Origin: Chryseobacterium arthrosphaerae
GTDB lineage: Bacteria > Bacteroidota > Bacteroidia > Flavobacteriales > Weeksellaceae
Direction: 5' to 3'
NCBI RefSeq assembly: GCF_001684965.1
Contig: NZ_MAYG01000001.1
Location: 620,001 to 684,000, forward strand
Length of the DNA: 64,000 nt
The notes beneath the pieces are model-generated. The model did not search any database and was not told where the DNA came from. It saw only the letters and a list, made by a program, of their open reading frames with translations. Shown piece by piece: positions 44,467 to 53,601 of this stretch. Numbering within the stretch: the first letter of the stretch is position 1; each line of letters starts with the position of its first letter. Made by a program: the position numbers and the translations under genes.

Positions 44467-47235
44467 ATGTTTAATTTTTTAAATACTGGGGAAACAAAAG
44501 CGGTCATTGTGGACAGGCTGGCGAATCAGTATGATCAGATCATCAAAGATCACAATAAACTTGAAGAATTACGTTCGTTAAATTATCCCCTCATCAATCT
44601 GGAGGATGATCAGAAACGTTTTGAAATCAGAATGGCCCGTGAGGATATTAATTTTCGTCTGGGCATTGAAAAAATAATCGGAGGCAATGATCTTGTAGAC
44701 ATTGTAAACCTTTCAAAAATACTTCAGATTTCCCAATCAGTGTGCAGAATTTTGTATAACAACCAACCTTTGGGATCCGGGTTTTTAATCAATGGAAATA
44801 TTTTAATCACCAATAATCATGTGATTTCCAGTAAAGAAGAATGTGCAAACATTAAAGCCGAGTTTTTCTATGAAATTGACGAAGAAGGGAGGATCCTGAA
44901 TCCTATCCAGTTCAGGCCCGAACCGGAAACGTTTTTCTTTACTTCAGATATTGAAAAGAAACCCGGAGATGAGTTTTCAGGATTAGACTTTACGATGGTG
45001 GCATTAGAAGAACTTAACGTTAAGGGAAAAAAGATTACGGATATCCCTTCTTTGGAAATAGACGGTAACGCAGGTAAAATAACGAAAGGCGGAACATGTA
45101 TCATCATACAGCATCCCAATGGCCAGCCTAAAAAGACCTCCCTGAATAACAATTCTTTTTTTTCAGAAACCCAGGACCTTATTATGTATGAAACCGATTC
45201 TTTGTCGGGGTCATCAGGCGCGCCGGTCATAGCATTAGATACCTGTGAGATAGTAGCCCTGCATCAGACAGGCGTGCCTAAAATGGACGATAATAAAAGA
45301 CCTCTTACAAAATCAGGAGCTGTTGCCACCTTAGATACACCGGATGATGAAATTGAATGGGTAGCCAATGCCGGAATTCGTATCAGCAGAATACTGGAAT
45401 TGCTGCAAAAGAAAAATTTTGATGATCCGGCGCACAACCTTAAGAAAAATGAAATTCTTGCAAGAACCCATAAAATCAAAAAAGAACTCAGAGAAGTTGT
45501 TAAGAATCAGCCGGAAATCTCTCTTGCTGAAGCAAAGAATGAAGCCCAAAAACTGAAGGAGACAGTTCCGGTGGTTGATCATCAGGTGGTGAACACAAAT
45601 AAAGCTGCAGATATTGCGGATGAATCAAAAAAGTTTCCATTCATTATTCTTGCCAAAAACAGCCCTGAGAATTTTGACAGGCTAGAGGCAGAACTTGTAT
45701 TGAACTATGGCAGAGATTTCAGTCTCAGTCTTGCCACCCCGGTTTCTGCAAAAGAAGGTGAAGAAGAATTATTTGTGCTGGATATTTCTGCCGGTGGCAA
45801 AAATCCGAACGAATTTGCCAGAGAATTACTTTCACTGGAAGAAATTATGCATGCAGAATATGACAGTGAAATTTATCTGAATATGGAAGTGACCTATGAA
45901 GAAGAATTTAAGGCATTGGAGAGCTCAGGTTCAAAAGACTTTAACAACGAAAAACATTTTCTTGAATTATACAGCCAATCCAGTCAATATGTAAGAGGAA
46001 AGTCCAAGGAAGATTACAGGAAATGGAACTGGGAAGCCGTGAATTATAAAGGAGGTATAACAGATGTCATCGGAAATTCAGTAAAAATTGTCCAGTTTGA
46101 CACAGGCTATTCTCATCATCCGAAAAATTACGGATCGTTTGACCTTACAGAAGACTTTGATTTTGTAGATAATGATGACAACTCAAGGGAGGAAGAACAC
46201 CACAAAATATTTACCCTGGCAGATGCAGGCCACGGTGCCAGAACAGGAAGTATTATTATTGGAAACCTTTATTCTGATGCAGAAGAAAACGGCAATCGGG
46301 GGTTAATAAATCAAAATGGCGTTAAACTCATTCCTTACCGGGTTGCACAGGATGTTGTGATCATAGGAAGACAGGAAGAACTCGCCAAAGCAGTTGATGC
46401 AGCCATTGCAACCGGAGCAAAAGTAATTACCACAAGTATGGGATTACCACCTACAATGACGACCTATAACCTGTCCAAAAAAGTCTATGAAAGAGGGATT
46501 ATATGGTGTTGTGCGGCAGGTAATGAAGTAAAAGAAGTTGTTGCACCCGCAGTACATCCGGGAACCATTGCCGTTGCAGCATCTAATCCTGATGACAGAG
46601 AATGGAAGGGATCCTGCAGAGGAGAAACCGTAGATATTACAGCTCCGGGAATGCATGTATATGTCCCGAAATCCTTACAACAAGATTCCGGGCTGTTCCG
46701 CTACGGAATGGCATATGGCCACGGAACAAGCTATGCCGCTCCCCACGTTTCTTCTGCGGCTGTACTCTGGCTCTACAAAAACAGAGAAGACTTAAAAGGT
46801 TATCACGGTTACCAGATTGTTGAAGCCTTCAGAAAAAGTATTAAAGATTCAGCAAGAACCAAACACAGTCTTCCCCGTAGTGGTTTCGGAGCAGGTGTTT
46901 TAGATATTGATAAGCTTTTAAAAACCAAGCTTCCGGCTGCTTCCGGCTTAAAAAATGCTTACGATGGTGAAGATATAAACCGTATTGCTATGGGATTCAG
47001 AACCGTAGGAGAAAGCTTAAAGATGCTCTGGAACGGAATCATGAGAAGTATTATGACAGGAATCAGAGCTGAAGAAAGCCTTCAGTCTGAAGGCTATGAA
47101 ATGTCTGATCATGCCAAAAAAGTTGTCTTGCGTAATGCCCCAAAGGGTAAAGCTGCTGTAGAAAGCATAAGTGATAAACAAGACCAGTCGCTGGCCACAT
47201 TCAATGCGATAAGAGAAAAAGTACTTCACCCATAA
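44467..47235 (+). CDS. Trypsin-like plus subtilisin-like double protease
   Basis: This 922-residue cytoplasmic protein has no signal peptide and carries two different serine protease domains. Residues about 88-275 form a trypsin fold with His118 (ITNNHVI), Asp174 (GLDFTMVA) and Ser250 (GSSGAP). Residues about 530-780 form a subtilase with Asp545 (QFDTGYSHH), His589 (ADAGHGARTGS), the oxyanion Asn686 (CAAGNE) and Ser755 (GHGTSYAAPHVS). Residues 1-85 are a helical domain I cannot place; 320-380 is charged and helical. All six catalytic residues are kept, so both sites look active. It is the first gene of a three-gene operon. Confidence 0.9.
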   Translation: MFNFLNTGETKAVIVDRLANQYDQIIKDHNKLEELRSLNYPLINLEDDQKRFEIRMAREDINFRLGIEKIIGGNDLVDIVNLSKILQISQSVCRILYNNQPLGSGFLINGNILITNNHVISSKEECANIKAEFFYEIDEEGRILNPIQFRPEPETFFFTSDIEKKPGDEFSGLDFTMVALEELNVKGKKITDIPSLEIDGNAGKITKGGTCIIIQHPNGQPKKTSLNNNSFFSETQDLIMYETDSLSGSSGAPVIALDTCEIVALHQTGVPKMDDNKRPLTKSGAVATLDTPDDEIEWVANAGIRISRILELLQKKNFDDPAHNLKKNEILARTHKIKKELREVVKNQPEISLAEAKNEAQKLKETVPVVDHQVVNTNKAADIADESKKFPFIILAKNSPENFDRLEAELVLNYGRDFSLSLATPVSAKEGEEELFVLDISAGGKNPNEFARELLSLEEIMHAEYDSEIYLNMEVTYEEEFKALESSGSKDFNNEKHFLELYSQSSQYVRGKSKEDYRKWNWEAVNYKGGITDVIGNSVKIVQFDTGYSHHPKNYGSFDLTEDFDFVDNDDNSREEEHHKIFTLADAGHGARTGSIIIGNLYSDAEENGNRGLINQNGVKLIPYRVAQDVVIIGRQEELAKAVDAAIATGAKVITTSMGLPPTMTTYNLSKKVYERGIIWCCAAGNEVKEVVAPAVHPGTIAVAASNPDDREWKGSCRGETVDITAPGMHVYVPKSLQQDSGLFRYGMAYGHGTSYAAPHVSSAAVLWLYKNREDLKGYHGYQIVEAFRKSIKDSARTKHSLPRSGFGAGVLDIDKLLKTKLPAASGLKNAYDGEDINRIAMGFRTVGESLKMLWNGIMRSIMTGIRAEESLQSEGYEMSDHAKKVVLRNAPKGKAAVESISDKQDQSLATFNAIREKVLHP

Positions 47236-47245
47236 AACACCCAGT

Positions 47246-48892
47246 ATGAAAAATATATTTGATTTTCACTTTCATTTGTTATTTAAACATCTGATCAGTA
47301 AAAAAGATACCGGCCGTCTTCCACTGAACTCAAACTTTAAAACCAAAGGGCTAATGAGCGTCATCGATGAGTTTATGGGCAATGCATTCGACAGCCAGTC
47401 TTCACCAGCAATGGTGAAAAACAGTTCCCTGGGATACGGAGTGACGGCTCTGATGGCGATGGAATATGCGTTTGCCGAAAACATCAATGGTTTTTTTAAA
47501 GGCTTTAGCCCTTCGAAACTTCCCATCAGCTGGGATTTTATAGATCGTGTGAAAAACAGGGAAACTACCTATTTTGATCTGTTAAAAGAAGAAATAGCCT
47601 ATTACCAATCCAATTATGCTGTGCTGGAAAATGATTTCAAAATAAAATTTATCAGCCGTAAAAGACCTCCTGCCGAAGATATTTTTAGCAATCAGCAGTA
47701 TACCTATCTTGCATTTTCTGTGGAAGGCGCCCATAATTTTTCGGATGCTAAAATAAGAGATACGGCAGCAGCTACAGACCCGGAAAAATGCTATCGTGAA
47801 ATTCAGGATGACCCCGATAATGTAGATCTTTTCAGCATCAATCTGGTTCATCTCAGCGAAATTCCTGAGCAGCATATGTGTGGTTTTGCGCAGGCTCTGA
47901 ACGGAACGGCACAGATAGCCTTTCGAAGCGAAGACTTTATCCCCAAATCAGGTTTTGGAATTTCAGATAAGGGAAAAGACTTTATCCGTACCGTATTCCT
48001 GCATTTACATCCCTCTCTTATTGATATTAAGCATATGAGTGTTTTTTCCCGGCACAAATTTTATCAGTTCAGGGAAGAATTAGGGGCAGAGCATCCGGAA
48101 ATACTCCGTTTACCGATTATTTCCTCCCATACCGGCTTTACATTTTCGTCAATAAAAGACTTTTTAGAACAGAAAAACTATCGTTCCACTTTCAGGTATG
48201 TTCAGGGAAAAACAATTTGTGAAATTCAGGCTAAAAACCAGGTAATAGGCAAAACAGATTTTCTTTTGAACAATAAATTATTTGGCAATCCATGGACCAT
48301 CAATCTCTTTGATGAAGAAATTCTGGAAATCATGAAAAGCAACGGTCTTATAGGAATCTCAATGGATCAGCGGATTTTGGGAGCTGCCAAAAGTATGATG
48401 GATGGCTCCAGGCCTGAATATTTCAAAGATCCGGAAGCAATCCCTCTGTATGAATGGCGCAAGTGGTTTAAGGAGGGAACATTTGATCTGAAAGAGGCTT
48501 TCATTACTGAAGATAAAACGGACCGGGAGATAAGACATATCTATCTGCTGTGTGCACATATCCTGTATGCAGTAAGATTAGGATATTCGGAAATGAATTG
48601 GGTAGGAGAGCGCAGTCCATGGGATCATATCTGCATAGGATCTGACTATGACGGGCTTATCAATCCTATTAATCCTTATGATGATGTGACAACTTTAGGA
48701 AAACTTAGAAACGATCTTCTGGTCTACTTACCTATTGTAGACAAAAGACTGGAACCACTGAAAGACATCAGAGCATTTAAAAACAAAAATTCTGAGCCTA
48801 TAGAAGAAAACTATCTTGTACAGTGTGTAGACAAATTTTTATCTGAAAATGGAAAGAACTTTTTGAAAAGGTATCTCAATAATTGGAAATAA
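47246..48892 (+). CDS. M19 dipeptidase/amidohydrolase-like metal hydrolase
   Basis: This 548-residue protein has no signal peptide. It starts with a metal motif FDFHFHLLF (His8 and His10). Later come SVEGAHNF, a His in ISSHTGFTF, and GSDYDGLINP, which match in order the metal and substrate residues of renal dipeptidase-like M19 enzymes. It is longer than M19 enzymes (about 330-420) because of inserts near 100-140 and 330-400. The natural substrate is unknown. The gene starts 10 bases after the double protease, so they are co-transcribed. Confidence 0.75.
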   Translation: MKNIFDFHFHLLFKHLISKKDTGRLPLNSNFKTKGLMSVIDEFMGNAFDSQSSPAMVKNSSLGYGVTALMAMEYAFAENINGFFKGFSPSKLPISWDFIDRVKNRETTYFDLLKEEIAYYQSNYAVLENDFKIKFISRKRPPAEDIFSNQQYTYLAFSVEGAHNFSDAKIRDTAAATDPEKCYREIQDDPDNVDLFSINLVHLSEIPEQHMCGFAQALNGTAQIAFRSEDFIPKSGFGISDKGKDFIRTVFLHLHPSLIDIKHMSVFSRHKFYQFREELGAEHPEILRLPIISSHTGFTFSSIKDFLEQKNYRSTFRYVQGKTICEIQAKNQVIGKTDFLLNNKLFGNPWTINLFDEEILEIMKSNGLIGISMDQRILGAAKSMMDGSRPEYFKDPEAIPLYEWRKWFKEGTFDLKEAFITEDKTDREIRHIYLLCAHILYAVRLGYSEMNWVGERSPWDHICIGSDYDGLINPINPYDDVTTLGKLRNDLLVYLPIVDKRLEPLKDIRAFKNKNSEPIEENYLVQCVDKFLSENGKNFLKRYLNNWK

Positions 48893-48897
48893 AAATG

Positions 48898-48912
48898 AAA
48901 CCTGTCAGGTTT
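48898..48912. repeat. Short AAACCTGTCAGGTTT palindrome
   Basis: Seven-base arms around one T. It is a short member of the palindrome family seen at 41820. It lies between the second and third genes of the hydrolase operon. Confidence 0.7.
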
Positions 48913-48947
48913 AGAGGCCCATAGCATTCAACAAAAAAACAAAAACC

Positions 48948-49394
48948 ATGAAACTAATTTTTAAAGGAGATCAGACCAATATTAAGACTGCTGTTGATAA
49001 AGCAAATGAAATCCTGAATAATCCAGCATTTTTTGAGGAAATTAAAAAAATCCCTGCGTTTTATAATACACAATTAACCCCTGTTCAGATTTCTGATATT
49101 CTCAGAGATGCCAAACAGGACGTTCAGGTAGAAACATATTGGAGGCTCAACCCGTTTAGACCGGGAACCTGTGTAAATGCCAAAACGGTGAGTGCCACTT
49201 TAATAAAGCTTAATACACGCTGCTTCAGCAACAATTTAAAAACTGCAGTCAATACACTGATTCACGAAAGTGTTCACGCTGCTGATTTTTTGGATGGAAA
49301 CTGGGATTTTACCCATGTTGATAACAGCAATGAAGGAGAGGAAGATGGTACGGCGCCATGGATGATTGGTAAATTAGCAGAACAATTTGTTTAA
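48948..49394 (+). CDS. Small HEXXH metalloprotease-like protein
   Basis: This is a 148-residue cytoplasmic protein. The zinc motif is H106-E107-S-V-H110 inside NTLIHESVHAADFLDG; a downstream FTHVDNSNEGEEDGTAPW may give a third ligand. The N-terminal 60 residues are helical. I know of no named family with this whole layout. It lies 55 bases after the M19-like gene and is probably the third gene of the same operon. Confidence 0.72.
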   Translation: MKLIFKGDQTNIKTAVDKANEILNNPAFFEEIKKIPAFYNTQLTPVQISDILRDAKQDVQVETYWRLNPFRPGTCVNAKTVSATLIKLNTRCFSNNLKTAVNTLIHESVHAADFLDGNWDFTHVDNSNEGEEDGTAPWMIGKLAEQFV

Positions 49395-49474
49395 TGGCAG
49401 GTTAAAAAAAAACTGTAAAATATTTTTAAATTACTATCCAGGCCGTATATTAGCATAAAGAGATTTACAGCCCA

Positions 49475-50269
49475 ATGAAATACAAATATTTACTTTACAT
49501 TCCGCTACTTACAATTATTTCCTGTAATAAGTCAGAGCAAAAAGCGAAGAATTCTGATTCTGTGACTCCGGAACCATCAGTTGCATTGTCATCAGTACAA
49601 AAAGAGGGAGAGAAAGAAATATCCTGGAAAGGTCTTCTGAATGGAAAGACGCCTGTATTTATGCATTACCAGCTGGATGGTAATTTAATTGCTGGAGAAA
49701 TCACCTACCTGAATACTAAAAACAAATTACCTATCACGATTTTAGGAACCATTGAGGATGACCATAGCTACAGGATTTTAGAATTTGAAAAGTCAGGAAA
49801 TATAACGGGTATTATCACCGGAAAGCCAACAGATGGTACTTTCACGGGAAGCTGGTTTTCACCCAAAATTAAAAAAGAACTTGTACTTAACCTTGTCAAG
49901 AAGGATACAGCTGCCATCTCAAAGCAGACAGAAGCAAAACTGGACGATATTTTCGGGCATTATCATTATCAGTATGGCGATGCCGGCTATCAGGGAGATC
50001 TGGAAATTAAAAAATTACCGGATTCAAAAGCCGTTTTTGGAATTACATCCGTTACCGGGGAACCTGCAAGAAATCTTGCACAGATAGATGAGGATACCAT
50101 CAGTCTGAAAACAACCGGTTTTACCTATAAGCTGTCTGATGCAGAAGACTGTGAATTCAGGGTAAAGTTCTATAAAGGATTTGCTGTCGTTCAGTATACT
50201 CAGGGAGCATGTAGCGGGCAATTCGGAATGAATGCGACGGTTGAAGGGATATATGTAAAGACAAAATAA
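49475..50269 (+). CDS. Lipoprotein of unknown function
   Basis: This 264-residue product has a lipobox in IISCNK and an N-terminal signal of 16 residues. A charged linker follows, then a beta-rich part (FTGSWFSPKIKKELVLNLVK; later GITSVTGEPA) which suggests a small beta barrel or sandwich. I recognise no family. It begins 80 bases after the HEXXH gene, so it may or may not belong to that operon. Confidence 0.75.
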   Translation: MKYKYLLYIPLLTIISCNKSEQKAKNSDSVTPEPSVALSSVQKEGEKEISWKGLLNGKTPVFMHYQLDGNLIAGEITYLNTKNKLPITILGTIEDDHSYRILEFEKSGNITGIITGKPTDGTFTGSWFSPKIKKELVLNLVKKDTAAISKQTEAKLDDIFGHYHYQYGDAGYQGDLEIKKLPDSKAVFGITSVTGEPARNLAQIDEDTISLKTTGFTYKLSDAEDCEFRVKFYKGFAVVQYTQGACSGQFGMNATVEGIYVKTK

Positions 50270-50383
50270 TAATTTAGGATACGGAACGTTTAATCCGTGG
50301 TAAGATAAATCAAATTGTACAGATCCGGCTGTAACAGATTATACAGTCGGATGATTGACAATGCATCATTCACATTAAAAAAG

Positions 50384-50833
50384 ATGAATAGTATAAAAAG
50401 AACCTGGATTATATTGGGAATTTTCTTTGTCTTTATTTTTTCAGGGTGTTCCATCCCGACAGATTTTTACATTCAAAATCTGACCGGGACACCTAAGGTA
50501 TTAAAGATCAATTATAAAAAAGGGGCTTTCGACAGGTTTTCTGAAGATTCTTACGGTACATTCAGTTTCAACTATGAAAATGATATTGTAAGCCCAAAGT
50601 TTTTCAAAAAGAATAGAAAAAACCTGAAGTCCCTGGAAAAAAAGGCAGACAGTTCCGGTACAACCATTACAATAGAAGCCCATTCAACCGTACGGATCGA
50701 AAAAACGCACAATTTCTACTGGAGCTGGAATATTGAAAATATTGAAATTGACGGTAAAAGATACAACAGTAAAGATCTGGAAGAGAAATCTGAAAAGATT
50801 AAGGACGATTATATCTTTAAAATTGAAAAGTAA
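50384..50833 (+). CDS. Small lipoprotein of unknown function
   Basis: I start at the ATG at 50384, because the product then begins MNSIKRTWIILGIFFVFIF and has a lipobox FSGC; an upstream in-frame start at 50315 would put 23 polar residues before the signal. The mature protein has about 125 residues, is basic, and contains a repeated ENIEIDG-like strand pattern. No family is recognised. It lies second in a run of three lipoprotein genes. Confidence 0.72.
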   Translation: MNSIKRTWIILGIFFVFIFSGCSIPTDFYIQNLTGTPKVLKINYKKGAFDRFSEDSYGTFSFNYENDIVSPKFFKKNRKNLKSLEKKADSSGTTITIEAHSTVRIEKTHNFYWSWNIENIEIDGKRYNSKDLEEKSEKIKDDYIFKIEK

Positions 50834-50893
50834 TTTCCGGTTAATTTTGTTTTTTTAGTAAGTTTACCTGAAAGAAAACTGTAAAAACATTCC

Positions 50894-51613
50894 ATGAAAA
50901 AAATTATACTAAGCTCAAGTCTGCTTGCTGTACTATTTTCCTGCAGTAAAAACACTGAAAATTTTGAAAGCTCTTCATCTTCTCAGACAGATCCGGTTTC
51001 CATTGACAATTTGAATATTCAGACCAATTCTTTTACAGAAATTGATAGTACGGGAATGCTCATGTTTCCGTTGCAAATGGGACAGAATCCCAGAAAAGAC
51101 GGTGAATATTCCTATAAGCAAATGCCGGATAACGGATATTGGAACATTGTCTTTCTGAACTCAAATACCAACGAATATCATCTGCTTACTGAGAATAAAG
51201 TCATGATCATTAATTATGATTATAAATATAATACTCACGAAGGCACTGATATATCCAAAAAAACAGATCATATTTTTTATAATATAAGAAGCAAGGATTA
51301 TAATAAAGATAAGCTGCTTAATGAAAAAGATCCGGTTTACCTTTTTGTTTCTGATAAGTCAGGTAAAAAATTAAGACAGATTTCACCGGCAGACTATGAC
51401 CTGAACAGCTGGAAATATATTCAGTCTTCTAATAAAGTCATTATGACGGCTACAAAAGACAGCAATAAAAATGACATATTTGATAATGAAGATGAAATTT
51501 CAACCTTTGAAATTATCCTGGACCAGTCCGAAACCCCAAAAGAAGTTTTTCAGCCCGATCTGAAAAATAAGCTGAAAAAGCTCTATGACAGGGATTGGAA
51601 AAAAATAAAATAA
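50894..51613 (+). CDS. Lipoprotein of unknown function
   Basis: This 239-residue product has a clear type II signal (MKKIILSSSLLAVLFSC). A Ser-rich linker follows. The mature part has YNKDKLLNEKDPVYLFVSD and DSNKNDIFDNEDEI, acidic loops that resemble calcium-binding DxNxDxxxD motifs, though incomplete. This is a third lipoprotein on the same strand within 2.2 kb. Confidence 0.75.
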   Translation: MKKIILSSSLLAVLFSCSKNTENFESSSSSQTDPVSIDNLNIQTNSFTEIDSTGMLMFPLQMGQNPRKDGEYSYKQMPDNGYWNIVFLNSNTNEYHLLTENKVMIINYDYKYNTHEGTDISKKTDHIFYNIRSKDYNKDKLLNEKDPVYLFVSDKSGKKLRQISPADYDLNSWKYIQSSNKVIMTATKDSNKNDIFDNEDEISTFEIILDQSETPKEVFQPDLKNKLKKLYDRDWKKIK

Positions 51614-51638
51614 GTATAATAAAGATCTGAATATAAAC

Positions 51639-52349
51639 ATGGCTGAAAAAATATCTGTAATAGAAAACGATATACAGGACAGAAGTTCTCTGGCCTGGAA
51701 GAAGCTTTGTGACTATATAGATAAAACAGCTTCGGAAAACGGTGAAGAATTTTTACCGGCAGAAGAGCTTGGGTGGGAACTGTTTTCTCAGATCCATACT
51801 CTGCCGGAAACCATATCAAAGCTGAAGAATGTAAAAAATATGATACTTTATGGCAGCAAACTGAAAAGAATTCCACCGGAAATCGGGGAAATGGAAGCCC
51901 TTGAAAACTTTGTTCCGTACACTTCATATGATTTGCATTGGTTTCCTTACGAGATTACAAAATGCAGGAAGCTTGTCAACAGTACCGTGAGTACAAGGGC
52001 ATTGTATGGAAATAAAAAAAACAGGTTGGTTTTTCCTCTTTTAGATCATAACCCGGTCCGGTATTTTGGACGAACGGTAAATTGTAGTGTTTGTAATAAG
52101 ATCATGACGTATGAACAAACCAATCAGTTTTGGATTTCCTTATGGGTCGGGACAGATGTATTGCCATTACTGGCCAACGTATGTTCAGAATACTGTAAGA
52201 ACAGTCTGCCTGAACCTCCGGAAAATTATATTCAGTTTCCCCATAAAGGCGGGAATACATTACCACGCATTCTTACCGAAGACGAACGTTTCGATTTAGA
52301 AATAGAAAAAGAGGAAGAAAGAGAAGGGCGTGCAGAAGAAGGAATATAA
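51639..52349 (+). CDS. Leucine-rich-repeat protein with a Cys4 metal site
   Basis: This 236-residue cytoplasmic protein holds two or three LRR units (about 52-100: HTLPETISKLKNVKNMILYGSKL and IPPEIGEMEALENFVPY), the type used for protein binding. After that comes a Cys4 set: NCSVCNKIM and NVCSEYCKN, which may bind zinc. The tail is highly acidic and basic. The combination is not one I can name. It starts 25 bases after the lipoprotein gene, in the same direction. Confidence 0.68.
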   Translation: MAEKISVIENDIQDRSSLAWKKLCDYIDKTASENGEEFLPAEELGWELFSQIHTLPETISKLKNVKNMILYGSKLKRIPPEIGEMEALENFVPYTSYDLHWFPYEITKCRKLVNSTVSTRALYGNKKNRLVFPLLDHNPVRYFGRTVNCSVCNKIMTYEQTNQFWISLWVGTDVLPLLANVCSEYCKNSLPEPPENYIQFPHKGGNTLPRILTEDERFDLEIEKEEEREGRAEEGI

Positions 52350-52358
52350 TTAGGGTTC

Positions 52359-53519
52359 TCATTTTTCATATCCAGACTGTATTTCGATTTTGAGTTGTTT
52401 TGCATATTGACTTGGAGACATTCCCGTCATCTTTTTAAAGTTCCGGTTAAAACTTGTTTTGGAATTAAAGCCACATTCAAAAGCCAGTGACAGTAATGTA
52501 TACTGCTTGCTTTCAGGCTGTAAAAGCAGCTGTTTGAAAGCTTCTGCCCTTAGGGTATTGATATAATCATAAAAATTTTTTCCTTCTTTGGAATTAATGA
52601 CCTGGGAAAGCATGCCGGGCTGTATATCCAACATTTTGGCCAGATCTCCTAATGTAAGTTCGGAATCTTTATAGCATTCTTTTTCCTTCATCAAAAGTGT
52701 AAGTCTTTCCTGAATTTCAATGGCTTTGGAGTCCTCAAGCTTTGTTTTTTCATATTTTATATGGTCAGCTGCTTCTGAAACGGATTCCGCTGCTGACAAT
52801 ACATCACTTTCAAGTACAATGGGACGGATTACCTCATGAGCTGATGATACGTTAGAAAAAATACCAACCTGACGGATTCCGAAATACCCGATGAAAAAAA
52901 TAAATAATCCAACGGCAATATAAAGAACCTGTACCGGTTGTATAAAAATCACAACAACCCATATAAGTCCCATCCCGAAAATAAGATACCGCATCCAGTT
53001 AAGAGTAATCTTGTCTGTATTCGAAAACTGCCCCACAATATTGCGCCGGTGTTTGTGCAATAGAATGAGTGATCCTGCTACATAAGCAACACCTGAAATC
53101 ATAATGGCAGCAACCATACCTTTAAATAAAGTTTTGAAAAAGGGCTGGGTTGATAATGTATTGAACTGTACTGACGGAAGTATAAAAATCAGTAGACCTG
53201 CCACAGATACCGCCGGAATAAAATGAATAATATACCGTCTCTCATTACGTTGCTGCCCACTTAAAAATAAAATATACAGATAGAGAAAAGGACCATGAAG
53301 AAAAGGCAATGGTAATTCCCATCCCAGTAGCATAGGTACTTTATAAATAACTCCGGAAGCATAGCCTGCAATAAACAGCAGATGGATCACGGCAAAAAAG
53401 AACCAGGCACAAAGAATCCTGTCAGCAGTACTTTTGTGCTGTTTGCTGATCAGTATAATGAAAAGAAACAGTGATATTGAAATTCCGCCTATATAAATAA
53501 GCTCCCAGCCTATTGCCAT
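52359..53519 (-). CDS. Membrane-anchored AraC-family regulator
   Basis: This 386-residue protein has about seven membrane helices in residues 5-225 and a C-terminal AraC-type DNA-binding domain (about 285-380) with LLSLAFECGFNSKTSFNRNFKKMTG. The DNA-binding motif is intact. Flavobacteria have many of these regulators; the signal is unknown. It lies downstream on the same strand as the esterase and porin-like genes and may control them. Confidence 0.88.
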   Translation of the reverse strand: MAIGWELIYIGGISISLFLFIILISKQHKSTADRILCAWFFFAVIHLLFIAGYASGVIYKVPMLLGWELPLPFLHGPFLYLYILFLSGQQRNERRYIIHFIPAVSVAGLLIFILPSVQFNTLSTQPFFKTLFKGMVAAIMISGVAYVAGSLILLHKHRRNIVGQFSNTDKITLNWMRYLIFGMGLIWVVVIFIQPVQVLYIAVGLFIFFIGYFGIRQVGIFSNVSSAHEVIRPIVLESDVLSAAESVSEAADHIKYEKTKLEDSKAIEIQERLTLLMKEKECYKDSELTLGDLAKMLDIQPGMLSQVINSKEGKNFYDYINTLRAEAFKQLLLQPESKQYTLLSLAFECGFNSKTSFNRNFKKMTGMSPSQYAKQLKIEIQSGYEK

Positions 53520-53601
53520 TGTTATAAAAAATCAAAAAGTAAAAATAGCAAATAATCAGACGTATATATTTCTGCTCAGCGATTTATTTATATTATATTT
53601 T

